A stretch of 64,000 nucleotides of DNA from Aspidiotus rigidus (taxonomy: Eukaryota > Arthropoda > Insecta > Hemiptera > Diaspididae), in contig JAVHKY010000017.1 of NCBI GenBank assembly GCA_035079385.1, positions 1,488,001-1,552,000 of the forward strand, read 5' to 3'. Both the position numbers and the translations under genes were made by a program. The notes below the pieces were generated by a model that did no database searches, was not told the DNA's origin, and worked only from the letters and a program-made list of their open reading frames with translations. How positions within the stretch are numbered: the first letter of the stretch is position 1; every line of letters begins with the position of its first letter. Positions 47,112 through 57,416 of this stretch are shown one piece after another.

Positions 47112-47945
47112 GGGTGCGATTTATCGGCACATTAAAAAAGAATGATTCAACAGTAATTTTCGAACATTAAAAAAGCGTAATACAGCAGTAAGAAAGTTGA
47201 AAAAACACAGTAACAGGTGAACATTAGAAAAGCATATTACAGCAGTAAAGAAAGCTGAAAAAGCACATTAACAGGGGAACATTAGAAAAGCATATTACAG
47301 CAGTAAAGAAACTAACCTAACCTAACCAAACGCTAAGATGGGAAAATGGAAAACATTTGACGAATTTGCGGACTACAGAAATAAAATATGGAAAATCCAA
47401 ATTGATCGTCAGTGCATCAGTAATTTGTCGTGCTCCTGTCTCTATTTCTTTAAACATGTCACGTGTAAACACGTACTCGGTTTACTCATGAGACTGAAGC
47501 TTTGTACTGCTCCTGACGAAGCGAAAAATGTACCTATAGAGCAGAAGAGAAAGAGGGGCAGACCTGCCAGAGCCAAGAAAGCGCTACTTGTGCAGTACGC
47601 TTGAGCTCCATAAAAAATTCTCACCGTTCGATAATTTTGTTTTTTTGATTAATTTATTTTGTGGACACTGAAAATTTTCGATATTTACAGTTTCAGCGTT
47701 CAATTTACTTTTCCGAGCATTTTAATACTGCTACTTCGTCATTCTAATGTTGAATTTTTTCATTTATTGTTCAACATATTTTAATACTGCTACTTCGTCA
47801 TTTTAATGTTGGTTTATTCCATTTACTGTCCAACTTATTTTAATAATGCTCAATATTTTTAATACTGCTACTTCCTCATTTTAATGTTCGTTTCTTTCAT
47901 TTATTGTGATAACATTCTAATTTAATGTGCTATTATATATTTCCC
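47112..47945 (+). mobile_element. Mutator-like element (MULE) with perfect 9-bp duplication
   Basis: Flanks are AAAAATTAA at 47103-47111 and 47946-47954, the 9-bp duplication typical of Mutator-like elements. The ends start GGG and then share GCACATTAAA in inverted orientation (47128 region and 47928 region). The left end contains tandem units of about 64 bp (ACATTAGAAAAGCATATTAC then AGCAGTAAAGAAA). The right end carries reversed, diverged copies of a similar phrase (TTTTAATACTGCTACTTCGT), so both termini are long structured repeats. One ORF is carried inside. Confidence 0.85.
47338..47604 (+). CDS. SWIM zinc-finger C-terminal part of a MULE transposase
   Basis: An 88-codon frame starting with ATG. 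It has a SWIM-type zinc site, CSCLYFFKHVTCKHVLGL, in the pattern CxC...CxH, followed by PIEQKRKRGRPARAKKAL, an AT-hook-like basic stretch. This combination is the usual C-terminus of MULE transposases in animals. The catalytic DDE domain is missing, so the protein is a remnant or a short internal-deletion product of a larger element. It is intact and flanked by the element's long ends. Confidence 0.75.
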   Translation: MGKWKTFDEFADYRNKIWKIQIDRQCISNLSCSCLYFFKHVTCKHVLGLLMRLKLCTAPDEAKNVPIEQKRKRGRPARAKKALLVQYA

Positions 47946-47954
47946 AAAAATTAA

Positions 47955-48300
47955 TTTGGTGATTTTATTTATGATATTTTATTTAATAAAATCAAATTTT
48001 ATACTATTTTTTATATCTTAAATTCCATTCTTATTAATATTTAATTTCAAATGATTAATCATCAATTAATTATTTTCGATAAATTCAATTTTTCCAATTT
48101 TAAATTTATTAAACCAATTTATTTATTTAATATTCTGTCTAAAAATTGTAATGAATAATTTTTATTTTAATAACAAAATAATGTATCGGTAAATTATATT
48201 ATTTTTTCATTACATACTCGTATTAATGGAGTATCATCAATTTTCAGATCAACAAATTTTATTTTATCAATAATTTATTCAAAATCACTTAATTCAAATT
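47955..48300. other. Very AT-rich, mitochondrial-like tract
   Basis: Continues directly from the sequence to the left of the MULE once that element is removed. It shares the phrase TTATTTAATAAAATCAAATT then TTATACTATTTTTT with 50818-50855, so it belongs to the same inserted AT-rich DNA. I could not identify a mitochondrial gene in it. Confidence 0.35.
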
Positions 48301-48943
48301 TAATTAATTTAAAACGGACCCTATTCTCTCACCGGCAAAAGACCTAAAAGTATATTACGCTTCCTTAATTTCCCAACTTTGGCTTTCCTCTTGGAAAAAT
48401 TTAACTGACAACAAATTGAGAAAAATTTAAACCAATCCCTCTTCTTGGTCCTCATCCCACAGACATTCTAGACGGGAGGAAGTCATCTTAGCTCGACTGA
48501 GAATAGGACACACTCGTCTTACTCATACTCACCCTCTAGCAAACCTTGGCCCACCATCATGTCCGTACTGTCTCGCAGACAATTTAACAGTGTTGAACAC
48601 TTTTTCTCTTGCCCGACTTTACAACCTCTCCGATCTTCCCTCAACATTTCTGTTAATATGTACAACAAACTCTCAATAACAACTCCGAAACAATTGACTC
48701 AACTCTAACTTACTTACGATCTACTGACTTTTACAACCACGTTTAACTCCAAACGATAACGCCAAAAAAAAAAAAAAAAAAAAAAGAATATTTTTGTTTT
48801 CCTTTATATTTTTATTTCATCTATATTCTTTTACGTGTATTTTGTTTTGTTTTCAACTTTCCTTCCTTTCTACTTTATACTAAGTTTATGTAAAAGCAGA
48901 ACTATCTGCCGAGCAAATAGCCCTTAGCGCAGCTGCATTGCTC

Positions 48944-48977
<34 letters not shown>
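48301..48977 (+). mobile_element. 5'-truncated LINE with RNase H tail and poly(A)
   Basis: A frame reads ISQLWLSSWKNLTDNKL, then after a stop HRHSRREEVILARLRIGHTR, LTHTHPLANLGPPSCPYC, then one base out VEHFFSCPTLQPLRSSLNIS. This is the C-terminus of a Jockey-like polyprotein. It is followed by an A-rich stretch at 48764-48784, a T-rich 3' UTR ending GCGCAGCTGCATTGCTCGT, and a poly(A) tail of about 29 at 48949-48977. The tail and truncation are those of a genuine target-primed insertion. No clear target duplication was seen. Confidence 0.8.
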
Positions 48978-48979
<2 letters not shown>

Positions 48980-49047
48980 ATATTGTTGAGCCGCAATAAT
49001 TTTGATCATTATTTATATGTTATTAAATTATAATTGATAGATTATTA

Positions 49048-50586
49048 TGTGATAGACCAGATTTGTACTATCGCTGTACGCACTACTATGGGATTTTCCC
49101 ATATCTCTCGCCGCTATCGCCGACGGACCGGGTGGTGGTTGAATGAAGCAGTTCAATTATATAGCTAGCATAGCCAGCACGGTTTTCGAGTTCGTTAAAA
49201 AAAATAGTATATTATGCAACTAGTGCAAAAAAGTGAAAAATGGCCAACAAGTGCGAAGTTTGATTCCCGAGGCAAAGCCGAGGGTAGCAAATCGCACGAG
49301 TAGCCATTTTTTACTGTTTTGCACGAGTTCCATACGATATTTTATTCAAAAAGTGCAAATAAAGTAGCGATATTATTGCTCTAGTGCAATAATATCGCTA
49401 CTTTTTTGCACTAGTTGAATAAAAGTAAATTTTGCAAATATGCTCTATTAGACCAGTGAAGTTATCTAAATTTAAAAAAAAAGAATAAGATTCTATCGTA
49501 TGTGAAATTTTGGTTTCCAAAAATTAGAAATTTTTCTAATTAAATCCAGAGTAGAAATTCTCTTCTCGACCAGCTGATTCGTTGTTTCGTTCCGGAGTCT
49601 TCACCAATTTATCGATTGTGCTGTATAAGATGACACCTTCAATCGTTCCGGAGTCGTATCACCACGTACTTCATTTGACCATTGTCCGGCTGTCCACAGT
49701 AGCGACGAGAAGATTCCAGAAATTTAATATTTCTCCAAGCGTATTATCCAGAAGTATTAATATTCCGTTAAATATATTTAGCATTCGTATCTACAAGTTA
49801 GTGTAATTATTTACGAATTACTCAGTTACACCGAGTTGGGAGTCGTTATCATTAGCCTTAATTAAGAGCACATCCGGAGTGATATGAGACCGGTTAGAGA
49901 TTCTGGATGAAATTTTGTTTTATTGTAATGATGGTGTAAATTATAGGAGGGAACCAAGAACGGAAATGAATTGTTAGACGGGATGCAGTCTTCGTGTTTC
50001 GAAGCGTGATGCCTTGACACTCACTCAGATGTAAGTGAAGGGGGAAGGGGAAAATTCGATAGTTTTTTTTTAGTTTTCTCTTCGTGTTTGGGTCGGGAGT
50101 GTGGTGATATTTCTTATCTCCTTTGCCTCTAATTAATACCTCTCGTCAATGTGTCGGAATTTTATTCGATTATTCGTCCTAAGATTAATGAGAAATCTAA
50201 CCCTGTCTAGCCTAAATTTTTTTCTGTGCACATGTCCATCCTGGTGATTTCATGTCCCTGAACTGGACATGCTCTACTACCGCGAGCTAGCCCGTCGTGT
50301 GAGTTAGTAGCATTAGTGTACTGCGCCTTGCTTGGTGGCAATCGTGTTGGGGAGTTTTGGTCTGTCCGTATTGAGGTAGGTCCACCCCGAGGATTGGAGC
50401 AAGGTTACCACGCCCTGTCCGGGGATGTTGAATTTCCAGGTGGGACTGTGAGTTTGGAGACCTCCGATCTTCGTAGCTTTCTTTTCTTACACTCTCGAAC
50501 ATAGGAAACAATGCTCATCCTTCGACAGAGCGGAAGCAGTTAAATTGAGCGTAGTGCGGTATGCCGGGTGTTCTTGGATCACGACA
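49048..50586. mobile_element. Candidate solo LTR (1.54 kb)
   Basis: The segment begins TGTGATAGAC, ends GATCACGACA, and is flanked by ATTA on both sides (49044-49047 and 50587-50590). When it is removed, the joined flanks match the sequence at 47030-47055, that is, an unoccupied relative of the same AT-rich DNA. TG...CA ends with a 4-bp duplication and no coding domain suggest a solo LTR. A near-perfect hairpin lies at 49341-49423 (core arms 49361-49379 and 49386-49404). The family is unknown. Confidence 0.55.
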
Positions 50587-50590
50587 ATTA

Positions 50591-51660
50591 ATATTTTTTA
50601 GTAATAATAAAATTAATTCAGGTTTAATAATAATGGAAAATTAATCTAATGATTCTACATAAAAAATATCTTGACCGGACGGTATAGACAACTTTCCATC
50701 CTCGTGAAAGTAGCCTACAAAACATCAGGGTTGCTTTTGTTTTTCTTTTTTATATTATTTGTGAACGGCAGAGCCGTAAAATTCTAATAACTTTTACTAA
50801 TGGTTCTATTTATCATATGTTATTTAATAAAATCAAATTTTATACTATTTTTTTTATAAATTCAATAATAAATAAAATAATGAATTAAATCATTAATTTT
50901 AATCTTATTAATATTACTTGGAATAAGATTTTTTCATCAATTGAACAAAAAATAATAAGATTGATTCAATGTAAAATTATTTAAAAAATCAATTTTAAAA
51001 TTATTTGCATTATCAAATCCAGATTCTAATCTATCATAAAAATTTTTTTCAATTAATAAACTTATTAATATTATAATAATTGTATTGATATTTTGATTTA
51101 ATAAAAATTAAAATAATCATTATCGAATCAATCATAAATTTAATTTATAATAATTATTTATAAATATAGTTTTTATCAATAAAAATTTCAATAAAATATT
51201 AATACAAAAAGAAATTAAAATGATTAATATTTAATATTATCAAAAAAAAAGGTATTAATTTATATCATTTAAAATGAAATAATAATTTGTTAAACTTTTA
51301 TATTTTAAATTTAATAAAATTATTGATATAAATTTACAATTTATAATATTATTTAATTTATAACGGTAAATTATTATTAAAAAAATAATAATTCACATAA
51401 AATCAACAAAATGTCAATATCAACAAATTAATATTAGTTTAATAAATAAATTATCTAAAAAAATTAATTTTTTCATTATTATGACAGATTATTTTTGTAT
51501 ATATGTACTAGTTTCTTTGTAACCGAGTTTAATATTTATGTTTAAAAATAATTTATGAATAAATTTTAATTTAAACAATTGAAGAAATTCAATATTGAAT
51601 ATAATTTTATCAATTTTTTATATAAAAATATCAATATTTATATTTTATTATTGGTTATTA
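50591..51660. other. Very AT-rich tract, possible NUMT continuation
   Basis: Contains the second copy of the phrase found at 47965-48010 and long runs of TTTAATAAA-like sequence. A short GC-containing patch (50680-50780) looks foreign to it. I see no tRNA or protein gene I can name. Mitochondrial origin is inferred from composition and from continuity with the 16S-like block. Confidence 0.35.
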
Positions 51661-53876
51661 AAAATTTATTACAAGTTCCCTGGTAAAAATTAACAGAAAA
51701 GGTGCTTAAAAATGCAAGATAATATTTTATTGGTTGTCCCGAGAATGAGTGTTTTAATTCATTTTGCGACGTGTGACGTCATTCCATCATTCTGATTCGT
51801 TGAAATATAATTTACATCGCAACAAAATAATTCGATGTAGGTATTCTACTTTTTCTTCCATGTTGCGATCTAATGACGTCTTAGGTCTCCCATTGACAAA
51901 AATCGACGGTTTCTGATAGAAATATTCTGCGCCACAGAATTATTTGAACCAGAATGGCACTTCTTTTTCGCGAAGTTGAACGATACAGAAAACTTTTGAG
52001 TATCCCTTTCGTGAGTCTAATGACATGATTTTCTCTAAAGTCTTTTAAAGTCTGCCACCAAAAAAACGAACATTATCTATACGATTCTTTGTGAAAGTCC
52101 TCACTCTAATTAATATTTTTTACAGGACCAGAGCTCTGAAGATATACTGTATTAAGCTTAACCATCTTGACCAGTTGTACAGAATTAAATAATAAGGGGG
52201 ACTTTGAAGGAACGGGTATAAAACATGAGAGATCTAATATAATAATTGTATTTTGTTCAGTTTTGGCTCTGTGGTTTGATGCGATGACTTTTATGGTACC
52301 GTTCTCGACGGCTCAATTGAGAGACCTGGACTATAGTGTGAAAAAAGATCTCGGTATGAAGGTCTCAACATGGTGAGAATTATTTGTTCCACAATAATTT
52401 ACCTCGATAATTCGAGTATTTAAAATGATATAATTTTTCGTTCCAGGGAAGACGATATATGCAGTCCTTTGGTTAAGAAATATTTTGGCTTGGTATTGTT
52501 GTATCACTTTGTGAATGATCCGAAAGTGTCGGGTGATAAGAAACGGGTTAGTGTTTTCAAGTTCCATTCATCAGCATCGGTATGTTATAAGCTGACAATT
52601 TCAAATTGGAAAGTTTGAATCCCACATCCTACGACTTGCTCATTTATTCCCTATATATGCAGTGAAGACATCATCCTGAAGTGAAAAAGCTGTTCATATT
52701 CTCTACAAACCGACGATTTTTCAATAATATAACAGTTACTTTTTTCGTGCTTTTTGTAAAAACTGTGCAAATTTGCGAAGCTTCCAAGTGGCGATGCCGG
52801 AGGGACGGAGGGGTTAGGGGGAAGAATCTTTCCTGACTATTGTGTTTTTTGTAAGATTGATTCTGAAATGTAAAATTTACTGGAAATTATTCAGGCAAAA
52901 GGATATTTATTCCCTCCCCTGCTCGAAAACTAGCATGTGCTTGCAGTCTCTGTATTATTTGAGTTGGAAAAATATCCACGTCCACGTTCGCATCGTGATG
53001 TCATCAGGGGATTGGAAATTTTTTCCCTTAAAGCCTTTCAAGGAAAGAACTTAGACTTGATTTTGAACTCTACAGAGAAAAAGAGAACGCATCCTGCTCT
53101 TTCAGGGTCATAAAATCATTAGTAGATAACTTTTTTTGCTCGAATTTCCCTGGATGAGGGGTCTGAACTAATTTTTAGCTTGGCCTCGAGCTTCATAGAA
53201 GATAGTTTTGAGCTCTATTTCACCTAAAAAGAGCGACCACCATTGCTCTTGTGGGTTACCTTTCTCTTGAGGCTTTGAAAAGTTGGAATTTCAAGTTCTG
53301 TATAGAGAACGGGAATTAGAAAAATTCATTACTTAAAGATGGTTTTTTTCGCTACTACTGCCGAAGCTTGTAATTCGCCAATACGTATTCTATATTAATT
53401 TAATATATTCGATTGTTTTTTGAAGGTCGAACAAATGGTTGACGATTTGAAGCACGCACTTCATGAAGTTATTGGCAAAGCCGAGTGGATGGACGAGCAA
53501 ACTCGAGCAGAAGCCAAAAACAAGATTAACAAAATGAAATCTTCGATTTCTCACCCATCATGGCTTTCAAATCGGACTTTTTTGGATTCGTATTATGAAA
53601 GTGTAAGCGTTTGATATTACTTCACTTCTTCTTATTGATATAATTATTTGGGCCTTTTATCAGCTTACTATAAGAAAGTGAGGAAACAGGATGATAATAG
53701 ATGAGGGGTAGGACCTTTTTATCGTATTGTCGTTTTCTTCTTATATTTTTCTCGTAATTTCGTTTGCAGTATAAAATAATAGAAGAAAATTTTCTGCTCA
53801 CCCGGATCGGCATAGTTCGAGAAAATGTTAGAAAAAGTCTAGCTCAATTTGAAACACTTATACAGTTGGAATTCGA

Positions 53877-54170
53877 GTAAGTATTAGTCTAAGAAAGATT
53901 TCTTCCACGAAAAACAAGCACGATGTACTCCAAAATTTATCGAAGTTGAGTTTGCAGTCGTTTCGGATGTAATTTTCAACGTAGAATCCGAAAATACTCA
54001 TAGGAGGACGCTCCGTCCCGCGGTCGTTTTCACTCTAGTAAAATTGAATTTTTGACCAAAATCATCGAATTTCTCCACAGTAAGATGATCGTCCGTTCGA
54101 TCCGATACCCCATTTGAATTCCCCGCATAATTTTCATCCTAAATGACCTATCATTAAGACCTTTGAATTT
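53877..54170. other. End of homology after the truncated duplicate
   Basis: The first bases after exon 12 of the duplicate resemble the start of intron 12 in the intact gene. The sequence then differs, and no exon 13 (VNAFY block) is found. The breakpoint of the duplication, or a later deletion, lies in or near this stretch. Confidence 0.5.
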
Positions 54171-54870
54171 TTAACAGGGAACCTGTTTTATGGGGGGCTA
54201 TTTGAGAAATCTGGCGTCCGCCGTGCGCCGTCCAGCGAAAAACTTGGAAAAATTTCGACCCTCGAGCTATATATGACAGAAGGGGGACTTGGAAAAATTT
54301 CGACTCTCGAGCCATATATGATAGGAGGGGGACATAGAAAAATTTCGACTCTCGAGCTATATATGATAGAAGGGGGACTTAGAAAAATTTCGACTCTCGA
54401 GCCATTTTAGGAGAGGGACTTAAAAAAGTTTCGTCTCTCGAGCGAGAAAAATTTAGATTCTCAAACTATATTATGATAGGCTTATAGTAGGTCTAGGCCT
54501 TCTTTATACTATCTTTATCTAGGTCTAGGCTTCCTTGAATTTTCAATACTAAATCCCATTCGACTCATAAAACAGGTTCCCTGCGTTCCTCGTTTAACTT
54601 CGTTAAGGAAGCCGTCGTTTTTAACAGAAAACCTGTTCTATGGGTTCTTTTTGAGAAATTCGCCGTTCGCCGTCCGGCGGAAAACTTACGAAAATTTCCA
54701 CTCTTAAGCTACACAATATGCTAGGAAAGGGACTTAGAAAAAGGAGGCCTAGACCTACTATAAGCCTAGTATACAATAAGACGTCTTTAGTGACCTTGAC
54801 CTATTTTAGGGACTTCGAAATAAATAGCTCGAGAATGAAAATTTTTCGAAGTCCCCATCCTGTCATATAG
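54171..54870. repeat. Family F repeats
   Basis: Starts TTAACAGGGAACCTGTTTTA, followed by at least five tandem unit copies (CTTGGAAAAATTTCGACCCT and so on) in one orientation. The TATTATGATAGGCTTATAGT right-arm module and CATAAAACAGGTTCCCTG follow, then a second truncated copy. This is the clearest full-length arrangement of the family in the window. Confidence 0.8.
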
Positions 54871-55316
54871 AGGCGCGCTCAGCAAAACCATATATTATGT
54901 CGCAAAATAAAATTTTTCACAGCAGTCAGAAAACAAAAAAAATGCAAAAATTTTTTTTTATAATTCATGAAGCGAAAGTGCTGCGTATAGTGTTCGTTTT
55001 TCGTAGCGAAACATGCCGTTATCCGAACCGTGGCGAAAATCAAGTCAGTGGTGCCATTCGAAAAATTCGTAAACATTCTTTTTGAACGATAACCAATTTA
55101 AATTGTAGGCCCAAGTGTTTCTTTCACTACATGTATTATAAAAAGTACTGTTTGTAATATTTTGTTCTTTGCAACTTCAAATGCTGGTACTTCAGTAAAT
55201 TTTTATCGTAGCGACTACCTTTTTCTTTGTCTAAAAGTTGATTAACTCCTCGAAAAAAACAATCAAAATCCGAAAAAAAAAATCTCGACATAATAATGGT
55301 TTTGCTGAGTGCGCCT
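54871..55316. mobile_element. MITE with 31-bp inverted ends, inserted in a family F unit
   Basis: The ends read AGGCGCGCTCAGCAAAACCA and, reversed, AGGCGCACTCAGCAAAACCA, continuing to TTATGTCG. The element splits a family F unit (CCTGTCATATAG | element | AGTATAGTTCGAG), with TATAG or TA as the likely duplication. TA would suggest a Tc1/mariner-type element. The inner 62-codon frame has no domain. Confidence 0.7.
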
Positions 55317-55470
55317 AGTATAGTTCGAGAGTATGGAAATTTTTCTAGGCTTCCTTTCTATCATATATAGCTGGAGAGTCAAAATTTCTGTAAGTCCCCT
55401 CCTATCATATTAGGCTCGAGAGTCGAAATTTTTCCAAGTTTTTCGCCGGACGGCGCACGCCAAAATTTTC
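55317..55470. repeat. Family F repeat, right part of the split copy
   Basis: Continues the unit interrupted at 54871, with AAGTCCCCTCCTATCATATT and AGTCGAAATTTTTCCAAGTT, and ends TTTTTCGCCGGACGGCGCAC, the family's outer module. Confidence 0.65.
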
Positions 55471-56299
55471 AAAAAAAGATTCCAACCAGAAAATAAGATT
55501 TTATTATGCTTTCACCATAAATATAAGAAAATTAGAAAAATTAAATTGAACGCGCTGAGCACTTTCGGTCGACCGTTAATGGTTTTTAAACCGAAAGTGC
55601 TTAATGAGCCGTAGTGTTCAAGAGCGTATTTTTGAAAAGATTCCAAGTCCCAAGGTCACCTGCACGCACGCACACACGCACGCAAATTTTGAAATTAGGG
55701 TAGGGGTAGAGCAAAGACATGAAAAATGTCAAAAAGAGAGATTTTTTGGCATAGCCAAATAAATGAAGACCATATTTCATGTCCTTTGCGGTTGTGGAAG
55801 TAGAAATATTGACCACAAAGACTGGCTGTACCTACCTGAAAGAGTTTTTAAAACTAGAAAGTAGGAAATTCTCCACGATAGGGTGGAGAAATGAATAGCA
55901 AAACACGCTGTTGAAAGTATTCGTATAATAGAAAAGAAGAGGAACTGATGCGGTTGTAGCAGGTTGGAATAGCTACGGCGAGGATAACGGATAAGTGTGC
56001 CTTGTTATTTTTGAACTCTTCAAATTGATCTTTGAGATTTTGTGATTTACAATCTGGTTGATTGAACTTTGCTTTGAATAAACGATCGAACGGATCTTGC
56101 GAATGGATTCTAGTGAGCGATTCTTTTATAAGTTTAATTACTTCTCTAACAAATAACAAGGACTTCGTTTGAAGAAATTGAATTTTATTCTGAAACGGAG
56201 ATGATAATAATAATGCTAAAATTTACAAACTTTACTCATAATACGTTTCATAATTAAAATAACCATAAATTAATTAATAAATAATCTCATTAAAAGTCT
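55471..56299. other. No gene recognised; one 101-codon open frame
   Basis: A minus-strand frame at 55854-56159 is open for 101 codons but has no recognised domain. A small hairpin with AGCACTTTCGGT / ACCGAAAGTGCT arms lies near 55558-55602. Its stem is reminiscent of the GCGCTTTCGGCTAAAC phrase in the inverted repeat at 63175. Confidence 0.3.
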
Positions 56300-56915
56300 T
56301 CATGAAAGTGAATTTAGCTCAAAAACAGTCGAATATACAGTTGAAAAATTGATGAAATTACTAGGATTTTTGGAGAGGTCGAAAAATGAGAAAATTGTGC
56401 TCTGCGTTAGAGAAATTAGTTAGTGCACTAGAATGAAAAGTTGTGTAAATTGATATAAAATTGATACAAAAACTCTAAAATTTTTCAACTAGTAAATAAG
56501 AAAAATCGGGTGAATTTGGTTTAAAAACAGCAAAATATTAAAGAAATTTAATGATTTTAGAATTGAATGAAATTGTATGAAATTGATTACTTCGTTAGAG
56601 AAATTTGTTAGTGCGCTAGAATGAAAAATTTAAATTTCTTACATTTTTATGAGTATTGGAAAGTAGCTCTCACGAGAGATATTTATTTTTAGTAAAAATA
56701 TGTAAAATTGATGTAGAAATGATACAAAAACTTTGAAATTTTCGAACTATCTTGGAAGAAAAATAGGGTGAATTTAGCTTAAAGACAGCGATATATTTGT
56801 TATAAAAATTGGGGAAATTTCTAGCATTTTCGGAGAGGTAGGAAAATGGGTAAATTTTGCTCTGCGCTAGAGAAATTAGTAAATGCAAATTAGTAAATGC
56901 GCCAGAAGGAATATA
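56300..56915. repeat. Three diverged tandem copies, unit about 200-270 bp
   Basis: The phrase GTGAATTTAGCTcAAAAACAG recurs near 56310, 56513 and 56770. A second phrase, CTCTGCGTTAGAGAAATTAG then TTAGTGCACTAGAATGAAAA, recurs near 56400, 56590 and 56860. The order of phrases is conserved, so this is a short satellite-like array. It is non-coding. Confidence 0.65.
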
Positions 56916-56931
56916 TCTTATCTACTTATAA

Positions 56932-57416
56932 CTTTCAACAGCCTGCAACAATAGAGTCTACTACGAATGATATTATCTTGTAAGTATGGGTTGCGTGAGT
57001 GAATCAAAAAAGGTAAAAATTGAATCTAAACATGATACCTGCAGAGAATTATTACTTCATACCCTTTTAATCCCATATTTCATTGTGTGTTTGTGTGAGT
57101 GTGTCAGCAACTTGTCTGTGTAAAATATGCTATTTTCCAATTCAATAGTTGAATCAACTCATTGGTCATTACTACGTTTTATCCTCAGAATAAGGTATCA
57201 TGTCCATTTTCACCTTTTAAACAGCATATTTTACACATACAGGCTGCTGACACACTCACACAAATACACAATAATTTAAAAGGGTATGAACTAACAATTC
57301 TCTGCAGGTATCATGTTTAGATTCAATTTTTACCTTTTTTGATTCAGTCACGCAACCCATACTCACTTATAATATCATTCAGTAGTAGACTCTATTGTTG
57401 TAGGCTGCGTTGAAAA
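56932..57416. mobile_element. Long foldback MITE, arms about 180 bp
   Basis: The left arm begins CTTTCAACAGCCTGCAACAA and the right arm ends with the near reverse complement. Shared internal phrases include CTCTGCAGGTATCATGTTTA in both orientations and CTGACACACTCACACAAA. About 85 bp separate the arms. No target duplication is resolved. Confidence 0.75.

Larger units (their letters stand above)
42580..53876 (+). pseudogene. Truncated tandem duplicate of the M13 peptidase gene
   Basis: Exon equivalents: 42580-42631, 43947-44006, 44086-44250, 44428-44517, 45030-45279, 45692-45878, 46071-46214, 46307-46448, 52261-52372, 52447-52546, 53426-53602, 53770-53876. These match exons 1-12 of the intact gene in order and phase; nine of the twelve have identical lengths, and exons 4, 5 and 12 differ by 3 bp each. 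Start, signal peptide (MACVGLFPILIIITFIA) and splice sites survive. Exon 3 has an in-frame TAA at 44172-44174, right after ACGNFSSY. No equivalents of exons 13-18 exist downstream: family F repeats begin about 300 bp past exon 12. The HExxH and ExxxD zinc sites are therefore missing and no active enzyme can be made. Intron 8 (46449-52260) is six times longer than in the intact gene because of nested insertions. Introns are still alignable, so the duplication is fairly recent. Confidence 0.9.

Noticed and set aside
47155..47340. Regularly spaced repeats considered as a CRISPR array
   Set aside because: Units of about 64 bp are contiguous without unique spacers and form the long end of a MULE in a eukaryotic genome.
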